Shown: positions 26,066 through 35,731, counted from the stretch's first letter. The stretch: DNA of 64,000 nt from Zunongwangia atlantica 22II14-10F7 (GCF_002094855.1 NZ_ARYN01000011.1:1-64000); one strand, 5' to 3'. The notes: generated by a model not told the origin, from the letters alone. Numbers and translations: made by a program.

Positions 26066-29000
26066 TTAAAAATTAAACTGTGCTCCTAAGGAAATTTGAC
26101 GTAGCGGAGGTAATATGATATGGGAAGAATGTTCAGGGTCGGGACCATCGAAATTGGTCAAAGTCCATAAGTTTTGACCCTGTAAGTAAACATCGACAGC
26201 AAACTTCTCGCTCGCCTGATTTGGTATAGTGTAATTTAAAGTGGCATTACGAAGTCTGATAAAAGAGGCGTCCGATACTGCCATGTTACTTTGCCTAAAT
26301 TGATCACGACTGGGATTTAAACTGTAATTAAGTCCTGATGTAGCGATCATTAAAGGTGTGTCATCTCCTGGTTGCTGCCATCTATTCAAATACGAGACTG
26401 AGGCATTTTGCATAAGACCCGGTGCAGCTTGCTGTCTATAGTTATTAAATGCCTTTTGTTTTTTAAACTGAAAAAGTAAATTTAAGGACAGATTTTTATA
26501 CGTGAATGTGTTGCCTAAGCCTCCATAAAATTCAGGAGCTAAATCTTCGATCCACTGGCGATCTTCTAAACTGGTTATAACGCCATCATCATTATAATCC
26601 TCAAATTCATAAATCCCAGTTTCAGGATTGACGCCTGTAGCTTTATAAAGTTTTCGAATGCTAATAGGTTGTCCAACAACATAGGTAGATGCAAATGTAG
26701 AATTCTCTATATCGGGAAATGCTAACAGCTTGCTTTTAGGTATTGATATATTAAATGTTGTTGTCCACTTGAAATTTTCATTTAAAATATTCCTTGTATT
26801 TAAATCAATTTCCCATCCGGTATTTTGTACCGTTGCATCTAAATTACCCGTTAAACTGGTAAAGCCTGTGGTGGCAGCCAAAGGAATACCTACCAATTGA
26901 TTGGAAGAGCGGTTTTGATACCAGGCTGTATTTATTAAAATACGATCCTTAATAAATCCAAGTTCTAAAGCAACCTCTAATTTCTTATTGACCTCCCAAC
27001 CAAATAGGGGATTAGAGATGCCAGAGGGTTCCAGTACCAGAGTTCCGTTATATTCATATCCTGTTACATTGTAGGTGCTTAAAAACTGGTAATCTCCAAT
27101 ATTATCACTTCCGGTAGTCCCATAACTTCCCCTTAATTTTCCATAACTCAACATACTATCAGAAGGCATAAAATCTTCTTTGGTAAATAACCACGCCGCT
27201 CCGATGGCTCCAAAATTACCAAACTGTCTACCTGGGCCAAACCTGGAAGAACCATCCCTTCTTCCAGTAAAGTTTAGTATATACTTATCCAAAACTTTAA
27301 AATTTACCCGTCCGAAAAAGGCTTGATAATTATATACACTATTAGTAGATGATCTTATTTCTAGGTCACTTGCCGCAGCAATGTTATTGATAAGACTATT
27401 ATTAGGAAAACCGGTACCATTAAGAACTAACTGATCGGTAGTTTGGCTTTGGAAAGTGCTTCCTATCAATACGTTAACCTTTAAATCTCCCCATTCTTTA
27501 TTCCATTGTACCTGAGGTTCAATAATCCAGGAGTCTCTAGAAGAATCATTTGTGCTAATCGATGAATAGCCTTCAGGAGTAAAGCCAAAACTTGGATTTC
27601 TGGAGCTACTTAGCAGTAATCTATAGGAAGCAATCTGATAGTTATTATATCCTAAGTTACCAATGAGCTTTAAGTTTGGTAAAAGTTGATAAGACAAATT
27701 TATGTTTGCCGCTAAATTGTTTATTTCAGCAACATAATCATCATCCAAAACGGCCAGTGGGTTGTCCCATGTGTTATTTTCCCAATTAATATTGCCATCT
27801 TCGGTGTATAACTCAGGGGCATTGGGAGGTAAAGTATAGGCACTTCTGGTTAAATCGGTACGTGGCATCTGATTATATTCCTTCGTATAATTAGCCGTCA
27901 TATTAAAAGTAAACCTCTCGTTCTTCGATACATGATTGATATTACTATGTAGAGAATATTTTTTATAGTTAGCATCCCCGGGGAATACCGTTGTTTCCTT
28001 TTGGTATGCTCCACTAATTAAAAATTGAGTTTGGGCACTACCTCCTGATATTGATAGTTGCGCTAAATTTCTAACTGCTGTACCGCCAATCAACTCTTTT
28101 TGCCAATTGGTATATCGGTTTTGATCCCAGGTTTTAAGATCAGGCCATACAAAGTCATAAGCTGAATTTTCCAATTGTGTACCATAGCCATCATTAATAA
28201 CGGCTTCGCGTCTTAATTCTAAATATTCAGGAGTTTTCATAAGATCCAAGAAATGGGAAACCTTTCCCATAGAACTACTCAGATTGACTTTAAACTGAGT
28301 CTTGCCCTCAACTCCTTTCTTAGTAGTTATTAATACGACACCATTAGCACCCCTAGATCCATAGATGGCTGTAGCATCAGCATCCTTTAGCACTTCAATA
28401 CTTTCGATATCTGTAGGACTAATAGCGTTTAAAGGACTTATATTTGCATTATTAATGCCTGCTGATAGTTCGGCAACTCCCAAAGATTGCGAACCCCACG
28501 GCACACCGTCAACGATGTATAAAGGTTCTGTGTTTCCGTTTATAAAATTTCTTCCGCGGATTTCTATATTATAGCCACCACCCGGCACCCCGGTGTTTTG
28601 TACAATATTTACTCCCGGCATATAACCCTGTATCGCCCCTAAAGGATTGTTAACCGGTTGTTTTTCTATCTGTGCAGCAGATACACTCGATATACTTCCC
28701 GTTCGTTCTCGTTCGGTAGTATTGTAATATCCGGCATTCACTACCACTTCGCCCAATGCCGTAACATCTTTATCAAGAGTTATATTAAGCGAGGTTTGGT
28801 TATTCACCAGTATTTCTTTGGCTTTATACCCCAATGCTGAAAAAACCAGGGTGTCATTTGTTGAAGCTTCGATACTATAGCTGCCATCAAAATCTGTTAT
28901 AGTTCCTATATTGGTGTTTTTAATTTGGATACTTGCACCAGATATGGGAGTGTTATTTTCATCAGTAACTTTGCCCTTAATTTGCTGCTGTTGAGTGATA

Positions 29001-29116
29001 AATATCATCTCCTTAGATGTGGATCTGCTAAATACTTGTGTGGTGAGGAATGCAAAGCTCACGATAAGAGTATAAATAAGCAATCCCTTTACCTTGTTGA
29101 GAAAGGTATTTTTCAT
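26066..29116 (-). CDS. SusC/RagA TonB-linked outer-membrane transporter
   Basis: This 1016-residue protein has a signal peptide (residues 12-30) and a carboxypeptidase-regulatory-like domain (about 46-118, GKVTDENNTPISGASIQIKN). The TonB plug follows (about 120-270, with IEIRGRNF and VLKDADATAIYGSRGANGVV). A 22-strand barrel ends in aromatic AQFNF. It imports a large ligand with SusD using TonB energy. No anti-sigma/ECF pair lies nearby, so control is not the classical SusC type. No glycoside hydrolases are present, and the partner gene encodes a metalloprotease. Confidence 0.94.
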   Translation of the reverse strand: MKNTFLNKVKGLLIYTLIVSFAFLTTQVFSRSTSKEMIFITQQQQIKGKVTDENNTPISGASIQIKNTNIGTITDFDGSYSIEASTNDTLVFSALGYKAKEILVNNQTSLNITLDKDVTALGEVVVNAGYYNTTERERTGSISSVSAAQIEKQPVNNPLGAIQGYMPGVNIVQNTGVPGGGYNIEIRGRNFINGNTEPLYIVDGVPWGSQSLGVAELSAGINNANISPLNAISPTDIESIEVLKDADATAIYGSRGANGVVLITTKKGVEGKTQFKVNLSSSMGKVSHFLDLMKTPEYLELRREAVINDGYGTQLENSAYDFVWPDLKTWDQNRYTNWQKELIGGTAVRNLAQLSISGGSAQTQFLISGAYQKETTVFPGDANYKKYSLHSNINHVSKNERFTFNMTANYTKEYNQMPRTDLTRSAYTLPPNAPELYTEDGNINWENNTWDNPLAVLDDDYVAEINNLAANINLSYQLLPNLKLIGNLGYNNYQIASYRLLLSSSRNPSFGFTPEGYSSISTNDSSRDSWIIEPQVQWNKEWGDLKVNVLIGSTFQSQTTDQLVLNGTGFPNNSLINNIAAASDLEIRSSTNSVYNYQAFFGRVNFKVLDKYILNFTGRRDGSSRFGPGRQFGNFGAIGAAWLFTKEDFMPSDSMLSYGKLRGSYGTTGSDNIGDYQFLSTYNVTGYEYNGTLVLEPSGISNPLFGWEVNKKLEVALELGFIKDRILINTAWYQNRSSNQLVGIPLAATTGFTSLTGNLDATVQNTGWEIDLNTRNILNENFKWTTTFNISIPKSKLLAFPDIENSTFASTYVVGQPISIRKLYKATGVNPETGIYEFEDYNDDGVITSLEDRQWIEDLAPEFYGGLGNTFTYKNLSLNLLFQFKKQKAFNNYRQQAAPGLMQNASVSYLNRWQQPGDDTPLMIATSGLNYSLNPSRDQFRQSNMAVSDASFIRLRNATLNYTIPNQASEKFAVDVYLQGQNLWTLTNFDGPDPEHSSHIILPPLRQISLGAQFNF

Positions 29117-29158
29117 AATTTTGAATACGTTAAATTAAACTTTGTTTTAATTGAATCG

Positions 29159-29190
29159 CCCTCCAGTAACCCGTCAAAGTGATTGGAGGG
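29159..29190 (-). promoter_or_regulatory. Hairpin in the leader of the SusC operon
   Basis: CCCTCCA (29159-29165) pairs with TGGAGGG (29184-29190) around an 18-base loop, 42 bp upstream of the SusC start. Read on the minus strand the stem precedes an A/T-rich leader. Read on the plus strand it is followed by TTTCTTTTT and would work as a terminator. It may be a leader structure, an mRNA stabiliser, or a terminator for a rightward transcript. Confidence 0.4.
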
Positions 29191-29537
29191 TTTCTTTTTG
29201 CTGTAAATAAAGCCAGCTCAAAATAAGAATCGTTAATATTTTATCATAAGAGATTTTTTAGTTGATATAAAATATCATTAATCAATAGTAAAAGTGTATT
29301 CAGGCAGGCGATATGTAGGGTGAAAGCTGTGTTAACAGATTTTATACCTACCTGATACACATAGCTAATTCAGAAGTTTACCATAGGCAATTGTTTTTAA
29401 ATGAATAGATAGCACACCTTAGCTTTGTAAGGTTTATTAATTATTTTGGGAAAACATGACATGGCCGGATACCATGAAAATAGGTGTAGTGGTGAATTAC
29501 AGGAGAAAAAAGTATTGAAGTACCGGAGGCATTGTCA

Positions 29538-29573
29538 TCACTAAGCCACTAATTATAATAATTGGCTTAGTGA
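29538..29573. repeat. 11-bp perfect inverted repeat (hairpin)
   Basis: TCACTAAGCCA (29538-29548) and TGGCTTAGTGA (29563-29573) form an 11-bp stem with a 14-base AT loop. No T-run follows on either strand, so it is not a standard terminator. It could be an operator or a recombination footprint. Confidence 0.45.
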
Positions 29574-29998
29574 GCGAATAGCCCAAATTATAGCGTCACT
29601 CCCGTAATATAGTAGTTTCCTATATAGGACACTTTGGTTTTTTAGGAAAAAGAATATGATGTATCGTGAAGGCTACATTATACTGTGCCTTACTAATAAT
29701 AAAACTTATATTCCTAATACAATTCTTTATTTGGTTTATCATATTAAAACCATAAATTTTGCAAAAATCCAATTGAAAAATTAAACTCACTCCCGGGTAA
29801 TGAGTAAAACTGCTTTTCACCTCATTATCTAAAAAGTACCAGTTTTTATTTAAAGGTTTAAAGCAATTATTGTATAACTCTTTCTATTTACAGATGCAAT
29901 TAGTTTAAAGTTAAACAAATATAATAAAAAATCGGTTATATACAACCTGATTATATACAATCCTTTGTTTGCAATCTGATTGTTATAATTTTCTTATT

Positions 29999-30265
29999 AT
30001 GAAAAAGGATAAGAAAAAAGATTACCATCCAATTGTTGAAGTCCTAGGTAAAAGAATAAAGGATGTAATAAAGGCATCATCGCTAGTACAAAAAAATGTT
30101 GCCCATGATGCGGATATGGATGTTGAAAATCTTCGGAAATACATGAGAGGAGACCAAGAAATGAAGATTAGCACTCTTATGCGTATAACTTCTGGATTAA
30201 ATATTACTGTTAGTGAATTATTTGAAGGAATTGAAGAAGAAGTAAAAAGAAATAAACTTAAATAA
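29999..30265 (+). CDS. XRE-family helix-turn-helix regulator
   Basis: This 88-residue protein, counted from the ATG at 29999, has a Cro/CI helix-turn-helix: RIKDVIKASSLVQKNVAHDADMDVENLRKYMRG, then ISTLMRITSGLNITVSELF. An upstream in-frame start at 29969 would add ten residues without domain content. It lies about 300 bp before hsdM on the same strand. Small XRE proteins there act as controller proteins that delay nuclease expression in restriction-modification systems, which is a reasonable inference here. Confidence 0.8.
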   Translation: MKKDKKKDYHPIVEVLGKRIKDVIKASSLVQKNVAHDADMDVENLRKYMRGDQEMKISTLMRITSGLNITVSELFEGIEEEVKRNKLK

Positions 30266-30561
30266 ACCAATTTAAACCGATTGGCTTTTTGTATTTTAAA
30301 AGTTCTAGAACAGCATTATTTATATCACTTATATGGGAAACCGTAATAATGGATATTAACCAATAATTATTTTGAGGTAGGAATAATTTAATTTTCGATT
30401 GCTATTTCAAAGAAACCTGTTTTTAGTGTTTGAAATCTATTTCGCATACTTGAAATAGAGCTACCATATTTTTCTACAAGCAGGAATTTCTCTTTTTGCT
30501 TCTATTTTTGTTAAAATTATATTTAAGTTTACGATATAATTTGACCCTATCTATTTAAATA

Positions 30562-32127
30562 ATGGCAAAGAAAAAAAATGAAAAGACCAAAGCAATAGAA
30601 GAAACTCTTTGGCAATCGTGCGATAAATTAAGAGGTTCAGTTGACCCGGCAGAATACAAACACGTGGTGTTGGGTTTGATATTCCTAAAGTTTGCCAGTG
30701 ATAAATTTGATGAACGTAGAGAAGAATTGATTGCGGAAGGTAAAGAAAAGTATGTAGAAATGAGAGACTTCTACAATATGAAAAATGTATTCTTCTTAGA
30801 GGAAATTTCTCGTTGGTCATATATTAGTAAGAATGCTAAACAGAATGATCTAGCCTTAAAAATAGATACGGCACTTCATGCCATTGAAAAAGATAACCCA
30901 GCTTTACAGGGAGCTTTACCCGATAACTATTTTTCTCGCTTAGGTTTAGACCGTACCAAATTGGCGTCATTGGTTGATAAAATCAATGAGATAAACACCT
31001 TAGAAGATGAATCCCAAGACATCATAGGTAGAGTTTACGAGTACTTCCTTAGAAAATTTGCCATAAAAGAAGGAAAAGGAAAGGGAGAATTTTACACGCC
31101 TAAAACCATAGTAAACTTAATGGCAGAATTGATAGAGCCGTACAAGGGAATTATCTATGACCCTGCTTGTGGATCTGGTGGTATGTTCGTACAGTCTATA
31201 AAGTTTATAGAAAGCCACCAAGGAAATAAAAAGGAAGTTTCTATCTATGGCCAAGAATCTTCCCCTACTACATATAAACTGGCAAAGATGAATCTTGCTA
31301 TAAGGGGAATTTCTGCAGATTTGGGAAAAAAACACGCTGACACTTTCCATGACGATCAACATAAAGATTTAAAAGCTGATTTCATCATGGCAAATCCTCC
31401 ATTCAATCAAAAAGATTGGAGAGGAGCAAATGAGCTGCAAGACAACCCACGTTGGAGAGGCTATGATATACCACCAAAGAGCAATGCCAACTATGGCTGG
31501 ATCTTAAACATGGTGAGTAAACTTTCCGAAAATGGTGTAGCTGGTTTTATCTTGGCTAATGGAGCCTTATCTGGAGGTGGTGAAGAGTATAAAATTCGAA
31601 GAAAGTTAATCGAGAATAACTTAGTCGAGGCAATAATTATCATTCCAAGAGATACCTTTTATACCACTGATATTAGTGTTACCCTTTGGATTTTAAATCG
31701 TAATAAAAAGCAGCGTACTATTACTATTAATGATAAAGTAAAAATCTATCGTAATCGTGAAAAGGAAACTTTATTTATAGATTTGAGACGTTGGGGAAGT
31801 GAATATGAAAAGAAATATATTGAACTTACTCCTGGAGATATTAAAAAAATAGCAGAAAACTATCACAATTGGCAGCAAAAAGATTGGGAAACTACCTATA
31901 AAGATGTTCCTGAATATTGCCAATCGGTACATTTTGATAAGATTGCTGAAAACAATTTTTCTTTAGTACCAAGCAAATACATCCAGTTTGTAGATGGCGA
32001 TAGCGGTATTGACTTCGATACCGAAATGAAGCGTATTCAGGGTGATTTTAAAGAGCTATTGCAAGAAGAAAAACAAAGTCAAGAACAACTCATAAATGCT
32101 TTTAAAACTTTAGGATATGAGTTATAA
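30562..32127 (+). CDS. hsdM: Type I restriction-modification DNA methyltransferase subunit HsdM
   Basis: This 521-residue N6-adenine methyltransferase has the HsdM N-terminal helical domain (residues 12-165) and GEFYTPKTIV before the catalytic core. The SAM motif is DPACGSGGMF (200-209) and the catalytic motif is NPPF (278-281). It methylates the host target and forms the core of the M2S1 complex. Its stop overlaps the HsdS start by 11 bp, which indicates translational coupling. It is the first gene of a 14-kb tight operon that also holds TIR proteins, HsdR and McrBC. Confidence 0.96.
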   Translation: MAKKKNEKTKAIEETLWQSCDKLRGSVDPAEYKHVVLGLIFLKFASDKFDERREELIAEGKEKYVEMRDFYNMKNVFFLEEISRWSYISKNAKQNDLALKIDTALHAIEKDNPALQGALPDNYFSRLGLDRTKLASLVDKINEINTLEDESQDIIGRVYEYFLRKFAIKEGKGKGEFYTPKTIVNLMAELIEPYKGIIYDPACGSGGMFVQSIKFIESHQGNKKEVSIYGQESSPTTYKLAKMNLAIRGISADLGKKHADTFHDDQHKDLKADFIMANPPFNQKDWRGANELQDNPRWRGYDIPPKSNANYGWILNMVSKLSENGVAGFILANGALSGGGEEYKIRRKLIENNLVEAIIIIPRDTFYTTDISVTLWILNRNKKQRTITINDKVKIYRNREKETLFIDLRRWGSEYEKKYIELTPGDIKKIAENYHNWQQKDWETTYKDVPEYCQSVHFDKIAENNFSLVPSKYIQFVDGDSGIDFDTEMKRIQGDFKELLQEEKQSQEQLINAFKTLGYEL

Positions 32128-33256
32128 ACCCGTTGGCAAATACATACAACTGATTGATAACCGTAATAAAGATTTAGCGGTTACCAATTTATTGGGTATA
32201 AATATCACGAAGAACTTTATGCCTTCGGTTGCCAATGTATCAGGTACAGACCTTTCAAAATATAAGATTATAGAAAAAGGGCAATTTGCTTATTCAGCTA
32301 TGCAAGTTGGTAGAGACGAAACCATAAGAATATCACTTTATACAGATGACGAGCCTGCAATTATTTCCCCTGCTTATTCTGTAATCGAAGTAATAGATGA
32401 AAAAGAGTTACTGCCGGAGTATATGATGATGTGGTTTCAGAGACCAGAATCTGATAGGTATGGTTGGTTCATTAGTGATAGTAGCGTTAGAGCAAGTTTG
32501 GATTATGACCGTCTTTGCGAAATAGAAATCCCTATACCCCACATAGATGAGCAACGCAAATATGTAAACCTCTATAAAGGATTGCTGAATAATCAAAAGA
32601 CCTATGAAAATAGCTTAGAAGATTTACAGCTGATTTGTGATACCTACATAGAAGATTTAATCAAAACCCAAGAGTCTAAAACATTGGGTACTTACATCCA
32701 ACAATCTGATGAACGCAATACGGATTTAGAGATTGATAATTTACTTGGAATCAGTGTGAATAAGGTTTTTATGCCTTCTAAAGCAAATCAAAATGGCTTA
32801 AATCTATCGAACTATAAAATAGTCCGAGAACGTCAATTTGGATATGTGTCGGTCACCTCAAGAAATGGCGAAAAGATATCTATAGCCTTATTGGAAGGAG
32901 AAGCAGGAATAGTTTCAAGTACCTATACCGTCTTTGAAGTAATTGATAAAACAGTATTACTTCCAGAGTATCTGTTTTTATTCTTCAAACGAAGTGAGTT
33001 CGACCGTTATGCACGTTTCAATTCTTGGGGAAGTGCAAGAGAAACTTTTGATTGGAGTGAAATGTGCAGAGTTCAATTACCTATTCCAGATATAAAAATA
33101 CAAGAAGCCATTGTTACTATTTACCACACCTTAGAAGCTCGTAAACGTATTAACAAGCAGTTAAAAGACAGTATCAAACCATTATGTCCTGTATTAATGC
33201 GAGGTGTTGTGGAGATGTTGGAAAGTAACTTAAAAGAAGTTAGCTATGAAATATAA
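32117..33256 (+). CDS. hsdS: Type I specificity subunit HsdS
   Basis: This 379-residue protein has two clearly related halves, each a target-recognition domain. The first begins GKYIQLIDNRNKDLAVTNLL and the second GTYIQQSDERNTDLEIDNLL. Both continue through LLPEY and a PIP.I segment, and long helices join the halves. The two halves read the two parts of a bipartite target. The first 11 bp overlap hsdM and the last 11 overlap the first TIR gene. The close likeness of the halves suggests an internal duplication, and the target could be near-symmetric. Confidence 0.92.
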   Translation: MSYKPVGKYIQLIDNRNKDLAVTNLLGINITKNFMPSVANVSGTDLSKYKIIEKGQFAYSAMQVGRDETIRISLYTDDEPAIISPAYSVIEVIDEKELLPEYMMMWFQRPESDRYGWFISDSSVRASLDYDRLCEIEIPIPHIDEQRKYVNLYKGLLNNQKTYENSLEDLQLICDTYIEDLIKTQESKTLGTYIQQSDERNTDLEIDNLLGISVNKVFMPSKANQNGLNLSNYKIVRERQFGYVSVTSRNGEKISIALLEGEAGIVSSTYTVFEVIDKTVLLPEYLFLFFKRSEFDRYARFNSWGSARETFDWSEMCRVQLPIPDIKIQEAIVTIYHTLEARKRINKQLKDSIKPLCPVLMRGVVEMLESNLKEVSYEI

Positions 33257-34418
33257 ATATCAACTCATAACATTAGGTTCAAATGTGCCTGAAAGACAAA
33301 TAATAATTGACCAGATAAGAGTGGAGTTATGGAATCTTAAATTGCCTGAAGAATTCATTAAAGTCATTCCGGCATCCTCTATTGAAGATGAATATAAGGG
33401 TAACCAACCTGCATTTGCGCTGTATTTTGGAGACACTAGTAGCGATTTTAAGGATTTAGATGTTACTCAGAGGCTTCTGAAAGATGGTACGATGATTCTA
33501 CCAATCTTTTATGACAGTTTTGAGAACGATATACCATGCGTTTTAGAAAATCAAAATGCTGTTAAATATTCAGAAAATGAATTAAATAGGATTACTAATG
33601 TTGTCTTAGAAGCTTTTGAATTGTTAAGAAGTACAAGAAAAGTATTCATCAGTTACCGAAGAGCAGAATCTACCGGTGTAGCTATTCAATTATATGAGGC
33701 TTTAGAATCTTATAATTTTGATGTATTTCTCGATACGCATTCAATTCAGAAAGGGGAACCTTTTCAAGATGAATTATGGCATCGTATGACAGATTGTGAT
33801 GTTATTGTACTACTAAATACTCCTGGTTTTTTGGAAAGTCATTGGTGTAAAGAAGAATTTGCAGAAGCAAGTGCAAAGCAAATAGGAATTGTTCAGTTAG
33901 TGTGGCCGAATCATCAAATAAAGGATATTGACAAATCTTCTTATATCAGTTATCCAATTCAATTAACAGAAGATGATTTTTTTAATAAAGAGTTAGATAG
34001 TAAAGGTCGGTTTATTGAAGCAATGGTAGAACGTGTGCTTACTGAAGTGGAATCTGTTCGAGCAAGAAATTTAGCAGCTAGACAGGATAATTTAGTTACT
34101 GAATTTAGAAACATAGCAGGAAAAAATAAAAGAAAGGTAACTGTTCAACCCGAAAAGATTTTAACAGAAGATTTACCCAACGGAGAACATATAATATACA
34201 TCCCTACTATTGGTATACCCCAATCTACAAGTTGTCAATCAGCTGAGATAAAAAAAGAGTTGATGGGATACGATGAGGTGTCTATACGATTGATATATGA
34301 TGATTTACGCATACGTGATAAATGGTTGAAACATTTAGAATGGTTAAATGACAATTTCAGAAAGGATATAAAAACATTAAAAAAACAAGATTTTGAATTA
34401 TGGCTACAAAAGGCGTAA
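33246..34418 (+). CDS. TIR-domain protein 1 (three-part)
   Basis: This 390-residue protein has a TIR domain at about 131-225. It starts RKVFISYRRAESTGVAIQLYEAL, and LESHWCKEEF carries Glu204 where NAD-cleaving TIRs have the catalytic Glu. The N-terminal 125 residues are an alpha/beta domain I do not recognise, with a TIR-like ring of hydrophobic strands (TMILPIFYDS). The C-terminal 160 residues are charged and of unknown fold. It overlaps hsdS by 11 bp and the SLOG-like gene by 19 bp. TIR proteins in bacteria act as NADases or make cyclic ADP-ribose signals in phage defence. Activity here is inferred. Confidence 0.85.
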   Translation: MKYKYQLITLGSNVPERQIIIDQIRVELWNLKLPEEFIKVIPASSIEDEYKGNQPAFALYFGDTSSDFKDLDVTQRLLKDGTMILPIFYDSFENDIPCVLENQNAVKYSENELNRITNVVLEAFELLRSTRKVFISYRRAESTGVAIQLYEALESYNFDVFLDTHSIQKGEPFQDELWHRMTDCDVIVLLNTPGFLESHWCKEEFAEASAKQIGIVQLVWPNHQIKDIDKSSYISYPIQLTEDDFFNKELDSKGRFIEAMVERVLTEVESVRARNLAARQDNLVTEFRNIAGKNKRKVTVQPEKILTEDLPNGEHIIYIPTIGIPQSTSCQSAEIKKELMGYDEVSIRLIYDDLRIRDKWLKHLEWLNDNFRKDIKTLKKQDFELWLQKA

Positions 34419-35023
34419 AGAATATATTTCTATCTGCTAGTATTCCCCTGCCTAGTAGAGATGCAAAGTATATAGAAACAGCAGACATTATTGCAATTCG
34501 GGATGCAGTTATTGCATTGACAACAGTAGCATTGCCACGCCATAGAATAATATGGGGAGGTCATCCCTCAATAACGCCATTAATTTATTACGTGATGGAA
34601 AAATTGGATATGAATATCCAAGAACACGTAAAGCTGTACCAGTCAAAGTTATTTGAAAAGTTTTTTCCTGAAGATAATAATAAATTCGAAAATGTAATAT
34701 TGACTGATATCATTGATAATGATAGAGATAAATCTCTACTTCACATGAGAGAAAGAATGTTGAATGAGTCAGATTTTGCAGCAGGAATTTTCATCGGAGG
34801 TATGGAAGGTATTGAAGGAGATATGCAAAAGGAAATTGCAGGGGAATATCAAATGTTTATTGAAAGACATTCTGAAGCTATTATAATACCTGTTGCTAGT
34901 ACGGGTGCAGCAACTAAAATGATTTATGATAATTTCTTTCCAGAGGAATTGAAAAACACAAGGTTTGAAAAGGATTATGGGTATATGTCCTTGTTTCAAA
35001 ATTTTTTAATGGATAAAATTTAA
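34400..35023 (+). CDS. SLOG-like nucleotide-sensor protein
   Basis: This 207-residue Rossmann-like protein has strand-loop features of the SLOG superfamily: NIFLSASIP at the start, HRIIWGGHPSITPLIYYVM (about 48-66), and a later AAGIFIGGMEGIEGDMQKEI (about 127-146), with IIIPVASTGAA at 161-171. SLOG domains bind nucleotide ligands, and in Thoeris ThsA a SLOG domain senses a cyclic ADP-ribose made by a TIR protein. Lying among three TIR genes, it may sense or process their product. It has no effector domain of its own, so its output is unclear. Confidence 0.7.
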   Translation: MATKGVKNIFLSASIPLPSRDAKYIETADIIAIRDAVIALTTVALPRHRIIWGGHPSITPLIYYVMEKLDMNIQEHVKLYQSKLFEKFFPEDNNKFENVILTDIIDNDRDKSLLHMRERMLNESDFAAGIFIGGMEGIEGDMQKEIAGEYQMFIERHSEAIIIPVASTGAATKMIYDNFFPEELKNTRFEKDYGYMSLFQNFLMDKI

Positions 35024-35027
35024 AAGT

Positions 35028-35729
35028 ATGGCTAGAAATGTTTTTGTCTCTTATAAATATGGTGATATTAAAGTACCAGACCTTAATAAAACAGAAATAG
35101 GAGTAAATGTTTTTGGACAATTAACATATGTGTCAAGACCAACGAGGGTAAGGGACTATGTTGATGAATTGCAAGAAATACTAAATGATGAAGACAATAT
35201 AAACCTTGGAGAAAAGGACGGAGAAAGTTTGGCTGAGTTTAAAGAGTCCACAATTCGCACCGCTTTGAAGAAAAAAATCTTTAGAAGTAGTGTTACTATA
35301 GTTATGATTTCAAAAGGGATGGTTGATCCTTTTAAAATTGAGATTGATCAATGGATACCCTGGGAGATTTCTTACTCATTAAGACAGATTACAAGAGATA
35401 ATGGCTCTAGTAGAGCAAATGCAATTTTAGGAATAGTACTTCCTGATGAAAACAATTCTTATGATTGGTATTTAACTTACGATGCGGATTGTAATTGCAC
35501 AAACCATAACACCTCTATACTTTTCAAAATAATCAGAGACAATATGTTTAATCAAAAATACCCAACTAGAACAATATGCAAAGGTCAACAAGTCTATTCA
35601 GGCGATTATTCCTATATTCCCAATATTCGTTGGGACAATTTTAAAACCAACCCAAATTACTTTCTGGATAAATCTATTGAAATAAGAGATAAGATCAAGG
35701 AGTATGACGTTCACATAAACTTAGATTAA
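35028..35729 (+). CDS. ThsB-like TIR protein (MTH538/DUF1863-type)
   Basis: This 233-residue protein starts ARNVFVSYKYGDIKVPDL, followed by a long insertion and a helix with Arg/Lys. Then come VTIVMISKGMVDPF and the signature WIPWEISYSLR, which fits TIR-like proteins of the MTH538/ThsB group. In Thoeris, ThsB detects phage and makes a signal molecule. It lies 4 bp after the SLOG-like gene and 2 bp before the third TIR gene. The WE...Y region gives a candidate catalytic Glu. The family call is by motif only. Confidence 0.7.
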   Translation: MARNVFVSYKYGDIKVPDLNKTEIGVNVFGQLTYVSRPTRVRDYVDELQEILNDEDNINLGEKDGESLAEFKESTIRTALKKKIFRSSVTIVMISKGMVDPFKIEIDQWIPWEISYSLRQITRDNGSSRANAILGIVLPDENNSYDWYLTYDADCNCTNHNTSILFKIIRDNMFNQKYPTRTICKGQQVYSGDYSYIPNIRWDNFKTNPNYFLDKSIEIRDKIKEYDVHINLD

Positions 35730-35731
35730 TA

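Larger units (their letters stand above)
29117..29998. other. About 880 bp without a convincing gene, between SusC and the defence island
   Basis: This AT-rich stretch separates two divergent cargo modules. It holds a hairpin before SusC (29159-29190), an 11-bp perfect hairpin at 29538-29573, and a 66-codon minus-strand frame at 29620-29820 that I do not accept as a gene. The right-hand 150 bp before the XRE gene are rich in A/T runs and should contain its promoter. It may be a scar from module insertion. Confidence 0.5.

Noticed and set aside
29620-29820. 66-codon minus-strand frame in the gap before the defence island
   Set aside because: Rich in Ile, Phe and Lys as expected from AT-rich random DNA, no recognisable domain, no promoter, and no neighbours on its strand.
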